A DNA stretch of 49,785 nucleotides from Oscillospiraceae bacterium (GCA_902774015.1 CACYHB010000024.1:1536-51320), one strand, 5' to 3'; positions 15,106 through 24,879 are shown, numbered from the stretch's first letter. Notes: generated by a model not told the origin, from the letters alone. Program-made: numbers and translations.

Positions 15106-17475
15106 TCAGTCCGCAACGGTGACAAGAGCCTCGCTGCGCAGATCGCCGCAGGAAGCGCTGAGTTTCAGCTGACCTGCCTCTCCCGCGCGGACGATGGCCA
15201 GCGCCTCGCCGTAATAGGTGTCCGTCCGGTTCTCCAGATAGCTGTGCTCATAGAAGGGGCAGGCGGAGCCGCAGGCCTCCAGCGTGCCGCCCTCCACGGA
15301 AAGCTCGATCATGCCGCGCTCGGTGGGCCGGGTGACGCCGTTTTCATCGGTGAAGCGCAGGCGGACAAAGGCCAGATGCCCGGGTCTGACGCTCTTCTCC
15401 TCCGGCTCCGCGCGAAGCTCGGTCTTCGTGCCGGCCGTCGTCAGCCGGTCGCGGCCGATCTCCCGGCCGTTTTTATCATAGGAGACCGCCGTGATCTCCC
15501 CCGCCTCATAGGGGACCCTGAAGATCACGCGGCAGTCCCCGCGGAAGCTCTTCTTCCCCCGGGAGACGCCGTTGACAAAGAGTTCCGCCTCGGCAGCCCG
15601 GGCATAGACCTCCACCACGGCGGTCCTGCCCTCCGCGCCCTGCCAGGACCAGCTTGACATCGCGTTGGTCATCTTCCAGGCCGAGGGGCTGTGCCGCCCC
15701 TCATGGAACGGAGGGCGCACCGCGAGGAAAGGCCCCTGTTCCAGCTCGAAGGCGACCCTGGTATACAGGGCTTCGCCCAGAGGCTTGCCGCTCAGGTCGA
15801 TGCGGCCGCTGCCCGCGGTGATCCAGCCCAGGCCGTTGTCAAAGCGCGGGGCGTAATCCTGATACTCCCAGGAGCCGACGCCCACCTCCCCCAGGTAGTC
15901 GATGCCGGACCAGACAAAGTCGCCGATCAGGCGCGGGCTGACTTTGGCCAGCTCCCAGAATTTGTAGGCGTCGGAGCAGAAGGTCTCGGAGCCGAGGATG
16001 ATGCGGTCGGGGTAGTTTTTCAGGTCTTTTTTGTAGCGCTTCTCGCCGTAGTTATAGCCGGCGATGTCCATGGCGGCGAAGGCGTCGCGGGTCTTCACGT
16101 CGGAGCCGTGGAGGGCGGCGCCGAACTTCATGAAGTCCGCGCCCATGATGCCCGCCAGGTCGTTGAAGAACTTGGAGCCGGTGGCGCTCTCTTTCGTTTT
16201 TTTGCCCTCCGCCTTGGCTTTGGCGTTGCGCTCGGCCTCCTTGGCGGCCTTCTCATCGGAGTACTGGCCAAAGCCGATGGCGTTGAGGAAGTTGAAGAAG
16301 ATGTTGATGCCGCAGGTGACCGGGCGGCTGTCATCCAGCGCGTGCAGATGGTCTGTCATCTGCTGCGTCAGGGCGATGCCCCTGGGCTGGGCGGTCTCCG
16401 CCACCTCGTTGCCGGTGGAGTAGAGCACCACGCAGGGGTGGTTGTAGTCCTTGTCCACCATGTCGGCCAGATCCTGCCGCCACCAGTCGTTGAAGAACTC
16501 CACGTAGTCGTACATGGTCTTGTGGATATACCAGTGGTCTATGTACTCGTCCATCACCAGCATGCCCAGCCGATCGCAGATCTCCAGCGCCGTCTTGGAG
16601 CAGGGGTTGTGGGCCGAGCGCAGGGCGTTATAGCCGTTGCTCTGCAGGATGCGGATGCGGCGCTCCAGCGCATCCGGATCGCAGGCCGCGCCCAGAAAGC
16701 CGTTGTCGTGGTGCACGCAGGCGCCGCGCAGGATCACCCGCTCCCCGTTGATGCACAGGCCGTTTTTGCCCCAGCTGAGCGTCCTCACGCCGAAGCTCTC
16801 CTCGGCCACGTCGTCGGCAAAGGAGACGCGGCAGGTGTAGAGCCTGGGCGTCTCGGGACTCCAGGGCTGTGCGCCGGGCAGCACGATCTTTGCCGTGGGG
16901 CCGTCGGCGGCGGCAAGCACCCGTTCCCCGTCCAGGATCTGGATCCTGACGCTCCCCTCGCCCTCGGTCTTTACCCTGACCTCGATCTCGGCGGGATTTA
17001 CCGACAGCGTACGGATCTTCACGCCGTTCATGGCGATCCGGTTTTTTCCGCTGCTCCAGAGCTTCACAGGGCGGTACAGCCCTGCGCCGGAGTACCAGCG
17101 GGAGTTGGGCTGGTCGGCGTTGCGGGCGATGACAGCCAGCTCATTCTCCCCCTCGCGCAGATGTCCGTCCAGCTCCACATAGAAATTGGTGTAGCCGTAG
17201 GGGCGGAAAGCGAGCTTCTCCCCGTTGACATAGACCTCCGCCTTGCGGTAGACGCCCTCGAACTCCAGCACGTTGTGCTTTTCGGGGTCTGCCGTGAAGC
17301 GCTTTTCATAGAGATAATCCGCACCCTCGAACCAGCTCACGTTGAGTCCGCCCAGCGCGTCGCCGCTGCGCTTCTCGCGCAGCATGGCGTCGTCCGGGAT
17401 GCGAACGGGCATGCCCGGCCCCTCGTCCCCCAGGTGCTTTACCGTCCAGTTTTCATGAAAAGAAACCGCTTTCAT
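15106..17475 (-). CDS. GH2 family beta-galactosidase-type hydrolase
   Basis: A 789-aa glycoside hydrolase of family 2. In order it has a sugar-binding jelly roll (about 40-140), an Ig-like domain (about 150-230), the catalytic barrel (about 240-600) with acid/base Glu357 in TGNEV and nucleophile Glu497 in GSETF, then an Ig-like domain like those in DUF4982-containing enzymes (about 610-700) and a final beta domain. Residues about 405-435 are a lysine/glutamate/alanine-rich insertion in the barrel. There is no signal peptide, so it is cytoplasmic. ATG 17475 (MKAVSF) has AAGGAGGG 5 nt upstream. Galactosidase is the commonest activity in this subgroup; glucuronidase and others are possible. Confidence 0.87.
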   Translation of the reverse strand: MKAVSFHENWTVKHLGDEGPGMPVRIPDDAMLREKRSGDALGGLNVSWFEGADYLYEKRFTADPEKHNVLEFEGVYRKAEVYVNGEKLAFRPYGYTNFYVELDGHLREGENELAVIARNADQPNSRWYSGAGLYRPVKLWSSGKNRIAMNGVKIRTLSVNPAEIEVRVKTEGEGSVRIQILDGERVLAAADGPTAKIVLPGAQPWSPETPRLYTCRVSFADDVAEESFGVRTLSWGKNGLCINGERVILRGACVHHDNGFLGAACDPDALERRIRILQSNGYNALRSAHNPCSKTALEICDRLGMLVMDEYIDHWYIHKTMYDYVEFFNDWWRQDLADMVDKDYNHPCVVLYSTGNEVAETAQPRGIALTQQMTDHLHALDDSRPVTCGINIFFNFLNAIGFGQYSDEKAAKEAERNAKAKAEGKKTKESATGSKFFNDLAGIMGADFMKFGAALHGSDVKTRDAFAAMDIAGYNYGEKRYKKDLKNYPDRIILGSETFCSDAYKFWELAKVSPRLIGDFVWSGIDYLGEVGVGSWEYQDYAPRFDNGLGWITAGSGRIDLSGKPLGEALYTRVAFELEQGPFLAVRPPFHEGRHSPSAWKMTNAMSSWSWQGAEGRTAVVEVYARAAEAELFVNGVSRGKKSFRGDCRVIFRVPYEAGEITAVSYDKNGREIGRDRLTTAGTKTELRAEPEEKSVRPGHLAFVRLRFTDENGVTRPTERGMIELSVEGGTLEACGSACPFYEHSYLENRTDTYYGEALAIVRAGEAGQLKLSASCGDLRSEALVTVAD

Positions 17476-17527
17476 ATCATCCCTCCTTACGTTTCCCTGC
17501 GATAACATCCTATCATTCATAATATTG

Positions 17528-17556
17528 AGTATAACGGATTTTCGAAACCTCGTCAA
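17528..17556 (-). promoter_or_regulatory. Promoter of the GH2 gene
   Basis: On the minus strand TTGACG (17551-17556) and TATACT (17528-17533) are separated by exactly 17 bp, about 50 bp upstream of the GH2 start. Confidence 0.8.
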
Positions 17557-17559
17557 CGC

Positions 17560-17602
17560 AAAACCCGGACAGATCCGCTTTTTGCGGAACTGCCCGGGTT
17601 TT
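17560..17602 (-). terminator. Terminator of the first AEC carrier gene
   Basis: On the minus strand AAAACCCGGGCAG pairs with CTGTCCGGGTTTT, with an inner CCGC/GCGG helix; the distal arm ends in TTTT. It lies 21 bp after the carrier stop and directly upstream of the GH2 promoter. Confidence 0.8.
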
Positions 17603-17622
17603 ACAGCGCTGTGTGTCCCCGC

Positions 17623-18561
17623 TCAAAAAACGCCGAGGGTCTTGAACAGCAGGCTCCAGCAGAAAAAGCTGAGGGAGCAGAGGAGACTCGTCATGACGAC
17701 GATGTTGCCCGCAAGCTCCGCGTCGCCGCCCATCTGCTGGGCCATGGTGAAGGACGCCACCGCCGTGGGCGAAGCAAAGAGCGCCAGCAGCGCCACGAAT
17801 TCCACGCCGGTGAATCCCAGCTTCAGCGCGGCCGTAAGCGCAACGGCGGGAAAGATCACGAGCCTGCCGAGGCAGACGGCCGTCAGCTCCCGGATATGGG
17901 TGCTCACGCCGTCAAAGCGGAAAAAGGCGCCCAGCAGAAAGAGCATCAGGGGGCTTGCGATCCGGGAGAGATCGCGCACGCCGATCTCCAGCATCTGCGG
18001 CAGGCGGACGTCCAGCACCAGAAACAGCAGGCCCAGGAGGCTGCCCACAATGAGGGGGTTTTTCGCAATGTCCTTCAGGAGCTTTCCGATCTGCGGCTTT
18101 TCGCCGTTGTAGACCTCCAGCGTGATCACGGCCAGGACGTTGAACATGGGGACCACGATCGCGCCCAGCACGGCCACCGCGCCCAGATCCACGCCGCCCG
18201 CAAGGCCAGAGGCGATGGGCAGGCCCAGGATCAGGTAGTTTGTGCGGTAGAGGCCCTGGATCGTCACGCCTTTTTTCCGCCGTTCCCTGACGAAGAAATG
18301 GGCGTAGAGCCAGCTGCAGGTGTACATGATCGCAACGCCGATCACCGCGAAGAGCATCAGCCGCGGCCGGACCGCAGAGGACAGGTCGGAGTTGTAGACG
18401 TTATAAAAGCACATCGCCAGCATGAAAACGCGGAAGGCAACAGCGTTGAAGCGCGAGACCTCGCTCTCCCGGATCACGCCAAAGCGCTTGGACAGATAGC
18501 CCACCGCGATGACGAAAAACACAGGGACGATGGCGTTGAGACAGACAAGGATGCTGTTCAT
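17623..18561 (-). CDS. AEC-family transporter
   Basis: A 312-aa integral membrane protein with about ten hydrophobic segments in two similar halves, matching the auxin efflux carrier (AEC) family in length and pattern (N terminus LNAIVPVFFVIAVGYLSKR). The substrate is unknown; family members move small organic acids or amino acids. ATG 18561 is the family-like start; longer in-frame starts have no membrane character. A second, distinct AEC gene lies at 20163, on the other side of mgtE. Confidence 0.87.
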   Translation of the reverse strand: MNSILVCLNAIVPVFFVIAVGYLSKRFGVIRESEVSRFNAVAFRVFMLAMCFYNVYNSDLSSAVRPRLMLFAVIGVAIMYTCSWLYAHFFVRERRKKGVTIQGLYRTNYLILGLPIASGLAGGVDLGAVAVLGAIVVPMFNVLAVITLEVYNGEKPQIGKLLKDIAKNPLIVGSLLGLLFLVLDVRLPQMLEIGVRDLSRIASPLMLFLLGAFFRFDGVSTHIRELTAVCLGRLVIFPAVALTAALKLGFTGVEFVALLALFASPTAVASFTMAQQMGGDAELAGNIVVMTSLLCSLSFFCWSLLFKTLGVF

Positions 18562-18657
18562 GCGCGTACCTCTTCTCCATTTGATCAAGCTACACTCTAT
18601 CACAGGATGGAGCAATTGAAAAGCATCTTTTTCAGCGTCGTCCGGGAGTCCCGGCAC

Positions 18658-18686
18658 TTGTTTTCGCCGGCCGCGCATGATAAAAT
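18658..18686 (+). promoter_or_regulatory. Probable mgtE promoter
   Basis: TTGTTT (18658-18663) and TAAAAT (18681-18686) are separated by 17 bp. The leader to the TTG start is only about 40 nt, too short for a magnesium riboswitch. Confidence 0.5.
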
Positions 18687-18731
18687 AGTGAAGTTATCCC
18701 GGAACCACCCGGAGAGAAGGAGGCGCTTTGC

Positions 18732-20147
18732 TTGGACGAGAGACAGGAGCCGGAAGTGCAGGAGCTGGATTACGACGCTCTGCAGGAGCAGCGGAGCGAT
18801 GAGCTGAGCGAACTGCTGGAGAGCCACGAGATGAAAAAGCTCCAGCTGCGCATGGAGGATCTCAACGAGTTCGACGTGGCGGAATTCCTCTCCGAGCTCA
18901 AGGACAACCGCATGCCCATGGTTTTTCGCCTGCTCTCCAAGGAGAAGGCGGCCGAGGTCTTTTCCAATCTGGAAACGCCGGAGCAGGAGCGCATCATCAA
19001 CTCCATCACCGACTCGGAGCTGACCGGGATCGTGGAAGAGATGTACGTGGACGACGCGGTGGACATGATGGAGGAACTGCCGGCCAACGTGGTCAAACGC
19101 GTCATGCGCACCGCCACGCCGGAGACCCGCGCCATTATCAACCAGTATCTCCACTATCCCGAGAATTCCGCGGGCAGCATCATGACCTCGGAATTTGTGG
19201 ATCTGAAAAAATACATGAGCGTAAAGGAGTCCTTTGCCCGTATCCGCCGCATCGGCGAGGACAAAGAGACCATTTACGTCTGTTTCGTCACGGACGCGGC
19301 CCGCAAGCTGGAGGGCGTGGTGACGGTGAAGGATCTGCTGCTGGCGGACCCTGACACCGAGGTGGGCGAGCTGATGGACCGCAACGTGGTCTTCGCCACC
19401 ACCACGGAGGACCAGGAAAGCGTCTCGGAGAAGATCTCCGACTACGACCTGCTGGCCATCCCGGTCGTGGACAAGGAAGGGCGTCTGGTCGGCATCGTCA
19501 CCGTCGATGACATCATCGACGTCATGGAGCAGGAGACCACCGAGGACATCGAAAAGATGGCCGGTATGATGCCCTCCGACAAGCCCTATTCCCGCACCAG
19601 CATCCTCGAGATGTGGAAAAACCGGGTGCCCTGGCTGCTGTTTCTGATGATCTCCGCCACTTTCACCAGCGTGATCCTGACTCATTTTGAGGACATGCTG
19701 GCCGTACAGGCGGCGCTGGTGGCCTTTATCCCCATGCTGATGGGCACCGGCGGCAACTCCGGCGCCCAGGCCTCCACCGCCGTGATCCGCTCCCTGTCCC
19801 TGGGCGACACGGAGCCGAAGGACGCGCTGGGCGTGGTGTGGAAGGAGCTGCGCGTGGCTCTTCTCTGCGGCCTGACGCTGTGCCTCGTGAACTTCGTGAA
19901 GATGCTGCTGCTCGACGGGATGCTCCTCGGAAACGACGGGGTCACCGTGGCCGTCGCCGCCACCGTCAGCCTCTCGATCCTCTTCATCGTGATGTTTGCC
20001 AAGGTGGTGGGCAGCATGCTCCCCATTCTGGCCGAAAAGCTCGGCGTCGACCCCGCGGTGATGGCAAACCCCCTCATCTCCACCCTGACCGACGCCGTGA
20101 GCCTTCTCATCTATATTTATATCGCAAAGCTGATCCTGCATATATAA
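18732..20147 (+). CDS. mgtE: Magnesium transporter MgtE
   Basis: A 471-aa MgtE: an acidic N-terminal superhelical domain (about 20-130), two CBS domains (about 135-260; the second contains LLAIPVVDKEGRLVGIVTVDD), then five membrane segments from about residue 290. The conserved pore signature PMLMGTGGNSGAQAST is intact. The start codon is TTG, supported by AAGGAGG 8 nt upstream. The CBS/N domains of this family close the channel when cytosolic Mg2+ is sufficient. The gene ends 15 bp before the second AEC carrier. Confidence 0.94.
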   Translation: MDERQEPEVQELDYDALQEQRSDELSELLESHEMKKLQLRMEDLNEFDVAEFLSELKDNRMPMVFRLLSKEKAAEVFSNLETPEQERIINSITDSELTGIVEEMYVDDAVDMMEELPANVVKRVMRTATPETRAIINQYLHYPENSAGSIMTSEFVDLKKYMSVKESFARIRRIGEDKETIYVCFVTDAARKLEGVVTVKDLLLADPDTEVGELMDRNVVFATTTEDQESVSEKISDYDLLAIPVVDKEGRLVGIVTVDDIIDVMEQETTEDIEKMAGMMPSDKPYSRTSILEMWKNRVPWLLFLMISATFTSVILTHFEDMLAVQAALVAFIPMLMGTGGNSGAQASTAVIRSLSLGDTEPKDALGVVWKELRVALLCGLTLCLVNFVKMLLLDGMLLGNDGVTVAVAATVSLSILFIVMFAKVVGSMLPILAEKLGVDPAVMANPLISTLTDAVSLLIYIYIAKLILHI

Positions 20148-20162
20148 CAACAGGTGATATCT

Positions 20163-21083
20163 ATGGTAGAAATGTCCGTTTTACTGGAAAAAATGCTGAT
20201 CTTTCTGGTGCTGATGGTCATCGGCTGGGCCCTGGCGAAAAGGGGCGTGCTGGACCGGAACAGCACCCGCGCCGTCAGCAGCCTGACCATCGACGTCTTC
20301 ATGTGCGCCACCATCATCGGCTCCGCCCTGGGGATGAACAGGGAGCTGGGGCTGGGCGAGCTGGGATGGCTGATGCTGATCGTCTTCATCACGCAGATCC
20401 TCGGCTATGTGGCGGCGGCGGTCGTCGCGCGCATCACCCCGGGCGAGCCGGAGCGCACGCCGGTCTTCGAGCTTCTCATGAGCATGGGCAACAACATGTT
20501 TGTTGCGCTGCCCATCGTGCAGAGCCTCTACGGAGCCACCGCCGCCTTCTATGTGGCGCTCAGCTGTCTGCCCTTTAACCTCCTGCTCTACACCTACGGC
20601 GTCTACCGTTTGAAAAGCGACCGGAGCGGCGGCCTGCGGCTGAAGAGCATTCTCTCCGTGCCGCTGTGCGCAACGCTCGTCTCCCTGCTGATCCTCCTGC
20701 TGCATATCCCGGTCCCCGGTGCGGTCCGCTCCCTGATCTCCGCCATGTCCGGCGCCACGATGCCTCTGAGCATGCTGGTGATCGGCGCCTCCCTCGGCTC
20801 GGTAAGCCTGCTGGACGCCTTCAAAAACGGGCGGCTGTATCTGGCCTCCGCCGTGCGGCTGCTGCTGATCCCGCTGTTGACCTGGGCGCTGCTGCGCCTC
20901 TTCGTGAGCGATCCGGAGCTGCTGATGACCATGGTCGTCATCGCGGCCTGCCCCAGCGCGGTGCTGGTGACCGTGCTGAGCGTCCAGTACGGGCGGGACT
21001 CGGTCTTTTCCGCCGAGGGCACGCTGCAGAACACAGCCCTTTCCCTGCTGACGATCCCGCTGCTGGTGTGGCTGCTGGGGTAA
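20163..21083 (+). CDS. AEC-family transporter (second copy)
   Basis: A 306-aa membrane protein of the AEC/permease family with about ten hydrophobic segments and the characteristic MLIFLVLMVIGWALAKRGVL start. It is clearly divergent from the carrier at 17623, so it is not a recent tandem copy. ATG 20163 is preferred because AGGTGAT lies 5-6 nt upstream; GTG 20154 is an alternative. It is probably co-transcribed with mgtE. Substrate unknown. Confidence 0.86.
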   Translation: MVEMSVLLEKMLIFLVLMVIGWALAKRGVLDRNSTRAVSSLTIDVFMCATIIGSALGMNRELGLGELGWLMLIVFITQILGYVAAAVVARITPGEPERTPVFELLMSMGNNMFVALPIVQSLYGATAAFYVALSCLPFNLLLYTYGVYRLKSDRSGGLRLKSILSVPLCATLVSLLILLLHIPVPGAVRSLISAMSGATMPLSMLVIGASLGSVSLLDAFKNGRLYLASAVRLLLIPLLTWALLRLFVSDPELLMTMVVIAACPSAVLVTVLSVQYGRDSVFSAEGTLQNTALSLLTIPLLVWLLG

Positions 21084-21118
21084 TAAGCTCTGTATTTTGA
21101 GGAGACGGAGGTGCGCGG

Positions 21119-21739
21119 ATGCACATTCCATCCGGGGCAAGCCAGACGGTGGAACTGCTGCGCTTTGAGGAGGCTTTGGCCCTCTCCGGCAGAAGCGGCG
21201 GCTACGACCCCGAAAAATGGCTTTACGTCCCCGATTTTTACACCGAATACCGATACATCCTGGGCACGCGCGGGAAGGATCCTCTGATCTGCATCGGCAT
21301 CAATCCCTCCACGGCGGCGCCCGACGATCTGGACAACACGCTCAAGTCCGTCTCGCGCATTGCCGCGGGAAACGGCTTTGACAGCTGGATCATGTTCAAC
21401 GTCTATGCCCAGCGCGCCACCCGCCCGGACGACATGGACCGGACGGTAAACGAGCGGCTGCACCGGGAGAATATGGCGGCTTTCACATACATCCTCTCCC
21501 GTATCGCGGAAAACGGCGTCTCCCCCGCCCTCTGGGCAGCCTGGGGGACGATCATCGAAAAGCGGGACTATCTTCCGGACTGCGTGCGGGAGATGGTGCG
21601 CATCGGGCAGGCTTACGGCGGGCACTGGCTCTGCGCGGGCAAATGCTCCGGCAAGGGCCACCCCCACCACCCGCTCTACCTGAGAAAAGACGAGAAAACG
21701 CGGGACTTTGACATTGAAGCGTATCTGGAGGCGCTCTGA
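21119..21739 (+). CDS. DUF1643 family protein
   Basis: A 206-aa cytoplasmic protein of the DUF1643 family, recognised by ICIGINPSTAAPDDLDNT followed by SWIMFNVYAQRATRP and a C-terminal SGKGHPHHPLYL. No enzymatic function is known to me. GGAGG lies 7 nt upstream of the ATG. It is followed two bases later by the nitrilase-family gene, suggesting an operon of small housekeeping or detoxification enzymes. Confidence 0.85.
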   Translation: MHIPSGASQTVELLRFEEALALSGRSGGYDPEKWLYVPDFYTEYRYILGTRGKDPLICIGINPSTAAPDDLDNTLKSVSRIAAGNGFDSWIMFNVYAQRATRPDDMDRTVNERLHRENMAAFTYILSRIAENGVSPALWAAWGTIIEKRDYLPDCVREMVRIGQAYGGHWLCAGKCSGKGHPHHPLYLRKDEKTRDFDIEAYLEAL

Positions 21740-21741
21740 TC

Positions 21742-22560
21742 ATGGCAACCACGCTAAAGCTCGCGATGATCCAGCTCCGGACCGAGCGGGAGCTGGAGAA
21801 GACGCTTCAAAAAGCGGAGCGGATGCTCCGCGAGGCCGCCGCAAAGGGCGCGGAGATCGCCGTGCTGCCGGAGATGTTCTGCTGCCCCTACGACGCGGCT
21901 TTCTTCCCCGCTTTCGCCGAGCACGCGGACGAGGTGCGCGCCGTCCTCTCCCAATGGTCGCGGGAAAACCGGCTCCTGCTGGTGGGCGGCTCCCTGCCGG
22001 AGCGGGAGGGGGAAAGGCTCTACAACACCTGCTTTGTCTACGACGAGGCCGGCAGGCAGATCGCACGGCACCGGAAGGTGCATCTCTTCGACGTGGATCT
22101 GCCCGGCATGCGCTTTATGGAGTCGGACAGCTTCGCCCCGGGAGAGGAGATCACCACTTTCGAGACCCGATGGGGCAGGATGGGCGCGGCCATCTGCTTT
22201 GACCTGCGCTTTCCCGAGCTCTTCCGCGCCATGGCCAGACGGGGCGCGCAGATCATTTTCCTTCCCGCCCAGTTCAATCAGAAGACCGGTCCCGCCCACT
22301 GGGAGCTGAGCCTTCGCGCCCGGGCGGTGGACAACGAGCTCTTTGTGGTGGGCGCCTCCGCCGCGAAGGACGCGGGCTTTTCCTACGAGAGCTGGGGCCA
22401 CTCCATGGCGGTCGATCCCTTCGGAGAGGTGCTGGCCTCCTGCGGCGACGAGGAGACGATCCTGTACGCCGACCTGGATCTGGACCGCATTGCCCGGGTG
22501 CGGCGGCAGCTGCCCACTTTCCTGCATCTGCGGGAGGAACTCTACGAGGTGGCGAAATGA
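21742..22560 (+). CDS. Nitrilase-superfamily amidase, omega-amidase-like
   Basis: A 272-aa carbon-nitrogen hydrolase. The catalytic Glu-Lys-Cys triad is visible as VLPEMF, HRKVHLFDVD and GAAICFDLRFPE. The spacing and the HLFDVDLPG loop resemble omega-amidase/Nit2 enzymes, which hydrolyse alpha-keto acid amides such as alpha-ketoglutaramate. Related carbamoylputrescine or N-carbamoyl amidases are alternatives. It overlaps the Nudix gene by ATGA. Confidence 0.87.
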   Translation: MATTLKLAMIQLRTERELEKTLQKAERMLREAAAKGAEIAVLPEMFCCPYDAAFFPAFAEHADEVRAVLSQWSRENRLLLVGGSLPEREGERLYNTCFVYDEAGRQIARHRKVHLFDVDLPGMRFMESDSFAPGEEITTFETRWGRMGAAICFDLRFPELFRAMARRGAQIIFLPAQFNQKTGPAHWELSLRARAVDNELFVVGASAAKDAGFSYESWGHSMAVDPFGEVLASCGDEETILYADLDLDRIARVRRQLPTFLHLREELYEVAK

Positions 22561-23111
22561 GCATTCGGGAAGACATCGAACGCTATGCGCCCTGGAACGA
22601 GCAGGAGGCCCGGGACAGGGCCGTGATCCTGGACTTTCTGGAGCGGAACAGAGACGCCTTTCTGCGCTCCAACCTGCTGGCCCACATGACGGCCTCCGCC
22701 TGGGTGGTGAACGCATCGCACGACCGGGTGCTGATGGTCTATCACCGGCTCTATGACTCCTGGTCCTGGACCGGCGGCCACGCGGACGGGGACGAGGACC
22801 TGCTGCGGGTGGCTCTGCGGGAGGCGAGGGAGGAGACGGGCGCGGAGCATGTGCGTCCCGTTTCGGAGGACATCTATTCTCTTGAAGTCCTGACCGTAGA
22901 CGGGCACGAGAAGCGCGGGGTCTATGTGCCGAGCCACCTGCACCTGAACGTGACCTACCTGCTGGAGGCGGACGAGCACGACACGCTGCACGTCTGCGAG
23001 GCGGAGAACAGCGGCGTGCGCTGGTTTACGCTGGACGGCGCGGCCGAAGCCTCCACCGAACCCTGGTTCGTGGAGAGGATCTATAAAAAGCTCAACGCGA
23101 AGCTGCCGTGA
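22557..23111 (+). CDS. Nudix hydrolase
   Basis: A 184-aa protein with a Nudix box reading GHADGDEDLLRVALREAREE followed by TG (GX5EX7REXXEEXG pattern), preceded by a strand ending SWTGG. It should hydrolyse a nucleoside diphosphate linked to another moiety; the closest type is the ADP-ribose/dNTP clean-up class, but specificity is not predictable. The ATG overlaps the amidase stop. A strong hairpin follows. Confidence 0.86.
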   Translation: MSIREDIERYAPWNEQEARDRAVILDFLERNRDAFLRSNLLAHMTASAWVVNASHDRVLMVYHRLYDSWSWTGGHADGDEDLLRVALREAREETGAEHVRPVSEDIYSLEVLTVDGHEKRGVYVPSHLHLNVTYLLEADEHDTLHVCEAENSGVRWFTLDGAAEASTEPWFVERIYKKLNAKLP

Positions 23112-23122
23112 AAATGGCAGCT

Positions 23123-23155
23123 TTCCGTGTGTCGACAAAGCGCCGACACACGGAA
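23123..23155 (+). terminator. Hairpin after the Nudix gene
   Basis: TTCCGTGTGTCG and CGACACACGGAA form a perfect 12-bp stem with a 9-nt loop, 11 bp past the stop. The sequence after it is only weakly T-rich. It marks the end of the host operon, next to the mobile element. Confidence 0.7.
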
Positions 23156-23262
23156 ACGGCCCATTTTAAAACCTTGAATCGGTTATAAAATCGGCTGATA
23201 TTGAACGTGAAGAGGGGAATCCCATCCCCCGTTTTCTTTAGTTAAGGATACTTTTTTACATT

Positions 23263-24879
23263 TCAATCGATCTTTCCAACAAAACGGAAGATGATTTCGA
23301 TTTCCTGCTGCCGGAAGCCGAAGTCGTCTTCCGTTGCTTCATGGACAATGATCTTCTCGATCAAAGTGTTTAGCAGCTCCGCAGTCAATTCCTTGGGTAC
23401 ACCGATCTGCTTGATCAGCTCGACCCACTTCTGGGCGTCCTCAACCGTCTGCTGTCCTGCAGCCAGCTTCGTTTTGCAGTCCTGGATTTTCTGCTCCTGC
23501 TCTTCCTGCTCCTTCTGATATCTCTGAGAGAGCATGTTGAAGTTGCTTTCCGTGATGCGGCCCGAAGCCCAATCCTCGTACATCTTGGCGAACATATTGT
23601 CCAACTCAGCCTTGCGCTTTTCCGCCTTTTTCAGCTCGGCTGTCTGCTTCTTGACTGCAGCGGCGCGCTCCTGATCTCCGGACTTGAGCAGATCCTCCAG
23701 AAGTTTGTTTTCGTCCTTCTTGGCTCGTTTCGCCCAATGCTGGATTCGCTCCAAAACGTAGGCGTAAAGCACATCGTACCGGAGATAGTGTCTGGTACAC
23801 TCTCCGCCCTTGTAACGATACGCTCTGTGTCTTCCACAGACGTAATAACCGAAAGGATTCTTCGCGTTAGCGTTCCTGGCAAATGTCAACGACCATCCAC
23901 AGTCGGCACATTTGAGCAGACCGGCAAAGATTTGTGTCGTCGCATCCTTCTGCATCCTTCGTCTAGTGGCAATCTGCTCCTGGACCTGGTTGAACACATC
24001 CTTGGAAATGATCGGTTCGTGCGTGTTCTCGACTCGAACCCATTCTTCCTTCGGATTCTGAACGACCTTCTTGTTTTTATAGGATATGGTCGACTGCTTG
24101 TGGTGGATCGTGTTGCCAATGTAGGTCTCGTCGTTTAGAATTGCTCGGATGATCGCAAGAGACCAGGAATATGCTTTGTCCTCCGGGGCGTCTGCAAAGA
24201 CATAATCAAACTTCCCCTGACGCATGAAGTGCCAATAGGCGGGAGTCGGAACCTTTTCGTCATACAGCACCCGGGCGATCTTGGCTGCGCCGCAGCCATG
24301 GGCAGCAAGATCAAAAATCTTCTCGACAACCCAACGGGTTTCCTCGTCGATCACGATCTTGTTTTTCGCGTCGGGGTCCTTTTTGTATCCGAGAGGAGCA
24401 TAGGTAGCCGTTCGTTCCCCGGCTGCGTGCTTTGCTCTCAATGCTGCCTTGACCTTGCGGCTGGTATCCTTGGCAAACCACTCATTGAACAGGTTCTTGA
24501 AGGGAACAAAATCGCTCAGGCCCTTTTCAGTGTCCTCGTTCTCCGTGACGGCGATGTAGCGGATGTGCTTTTCCGGGAACATGAATTCCAGATAATAATC
24601 CATCATCACATGCTCACGGCCAAAGCGGGAAAGGTCTTTTGTGACAATGCAGTTTATCTTCCCGGCCTCCACATCGTCCATCATGCGTTTGAAGTCAGGA
24701 CGCTCGAAATTGGTTCCGCTCCATCCGTCATCGACGTATTCATCGACCACATGGAGATTGTTGTCGCTTGCGAACTGTCGGAGGATCGTTCTTTGCGTTT
24801 CAATGGAAACGCTGTCGCCGTATTTCTCGTCATCACGGCTGAGTCTCATGTAAAGTGCGGTATTGTATGGTTGCTTCAA
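23263..24879 (-). CDS. Large serine recombinase
   Basis: A 538-aa site-specific recombinase that should integrate and excise the element. The N-terminal resolvase domain (about 5-150) has the catalytic serine in YMRLSRDDE (Ser14) and the expected DLSRFGRE. A recombinase domain follows (about 165-270), then a zinc ribbon (CADCGWSLTFARN) with distal cysteines, a charged coiled coil (about 390-470), and a C-terminal tail like DUF4368 proteins. The start is a TTG (24879) with AAGGAGG 8 nt upstream; a second in-frame TTG at 24906 has no such site. Tn4451/TndX-type recombinases are the nearest familiar group. Confidence 0.92.
   Translation of the reverse strand: MKQPYNTALYMRLSRDDEKYGDSVSIETQRTILRQFASDNNLHVVDEYVDDGWSGTNFERPDFKRMMDDVEAGKINCIVTKDLSRFGREHVMMDYYLEFMFPEKHIRYIAVTENEDTEKGLSDFVPFKNLFNEWFAKDTSRKVKAALRAKHAAGERTATYAPLGYKKDPDAKNKIVIDEETRWVVEKIFDLAAHGCGAAKIARVLYDEKVPTPAYWHFMRQGKFDYVFADAPEDKAYSWSLAIIRAILNDETYIGNTIHHKQSTISYKNKKVVQNPKEEWVRVENTHEPIISKDVFNQVQEQIATRRRMQKDATTQIFAGLLKCADCGWSLTFARNANAKNPFGYYVCGRHRAYRYKGGECTRHYLRYDVLYAYVLERIQHWAKRAKKDENKLLEDLLKSGDQERAAAVKKQTAELKKAEKRKAELDNMFAKMYEDWASGRITESNFNMLSQRYQKEQEEQEQKIQDCKTKLAAGQQTVEDAQKWVELIKQIGVPKELTAELLNTLIEKIIVHEATEDDFGFRQQEIEIIFRFVGKID

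Noticed and set aside
18687-18731. Magnesium (M-box or mgtE-type) riboswitch in front of mgtE
   Set aside because: With the promoter at 18658-18686 the leader is about 40 nt, too short, and no conserved M-box elements are present.
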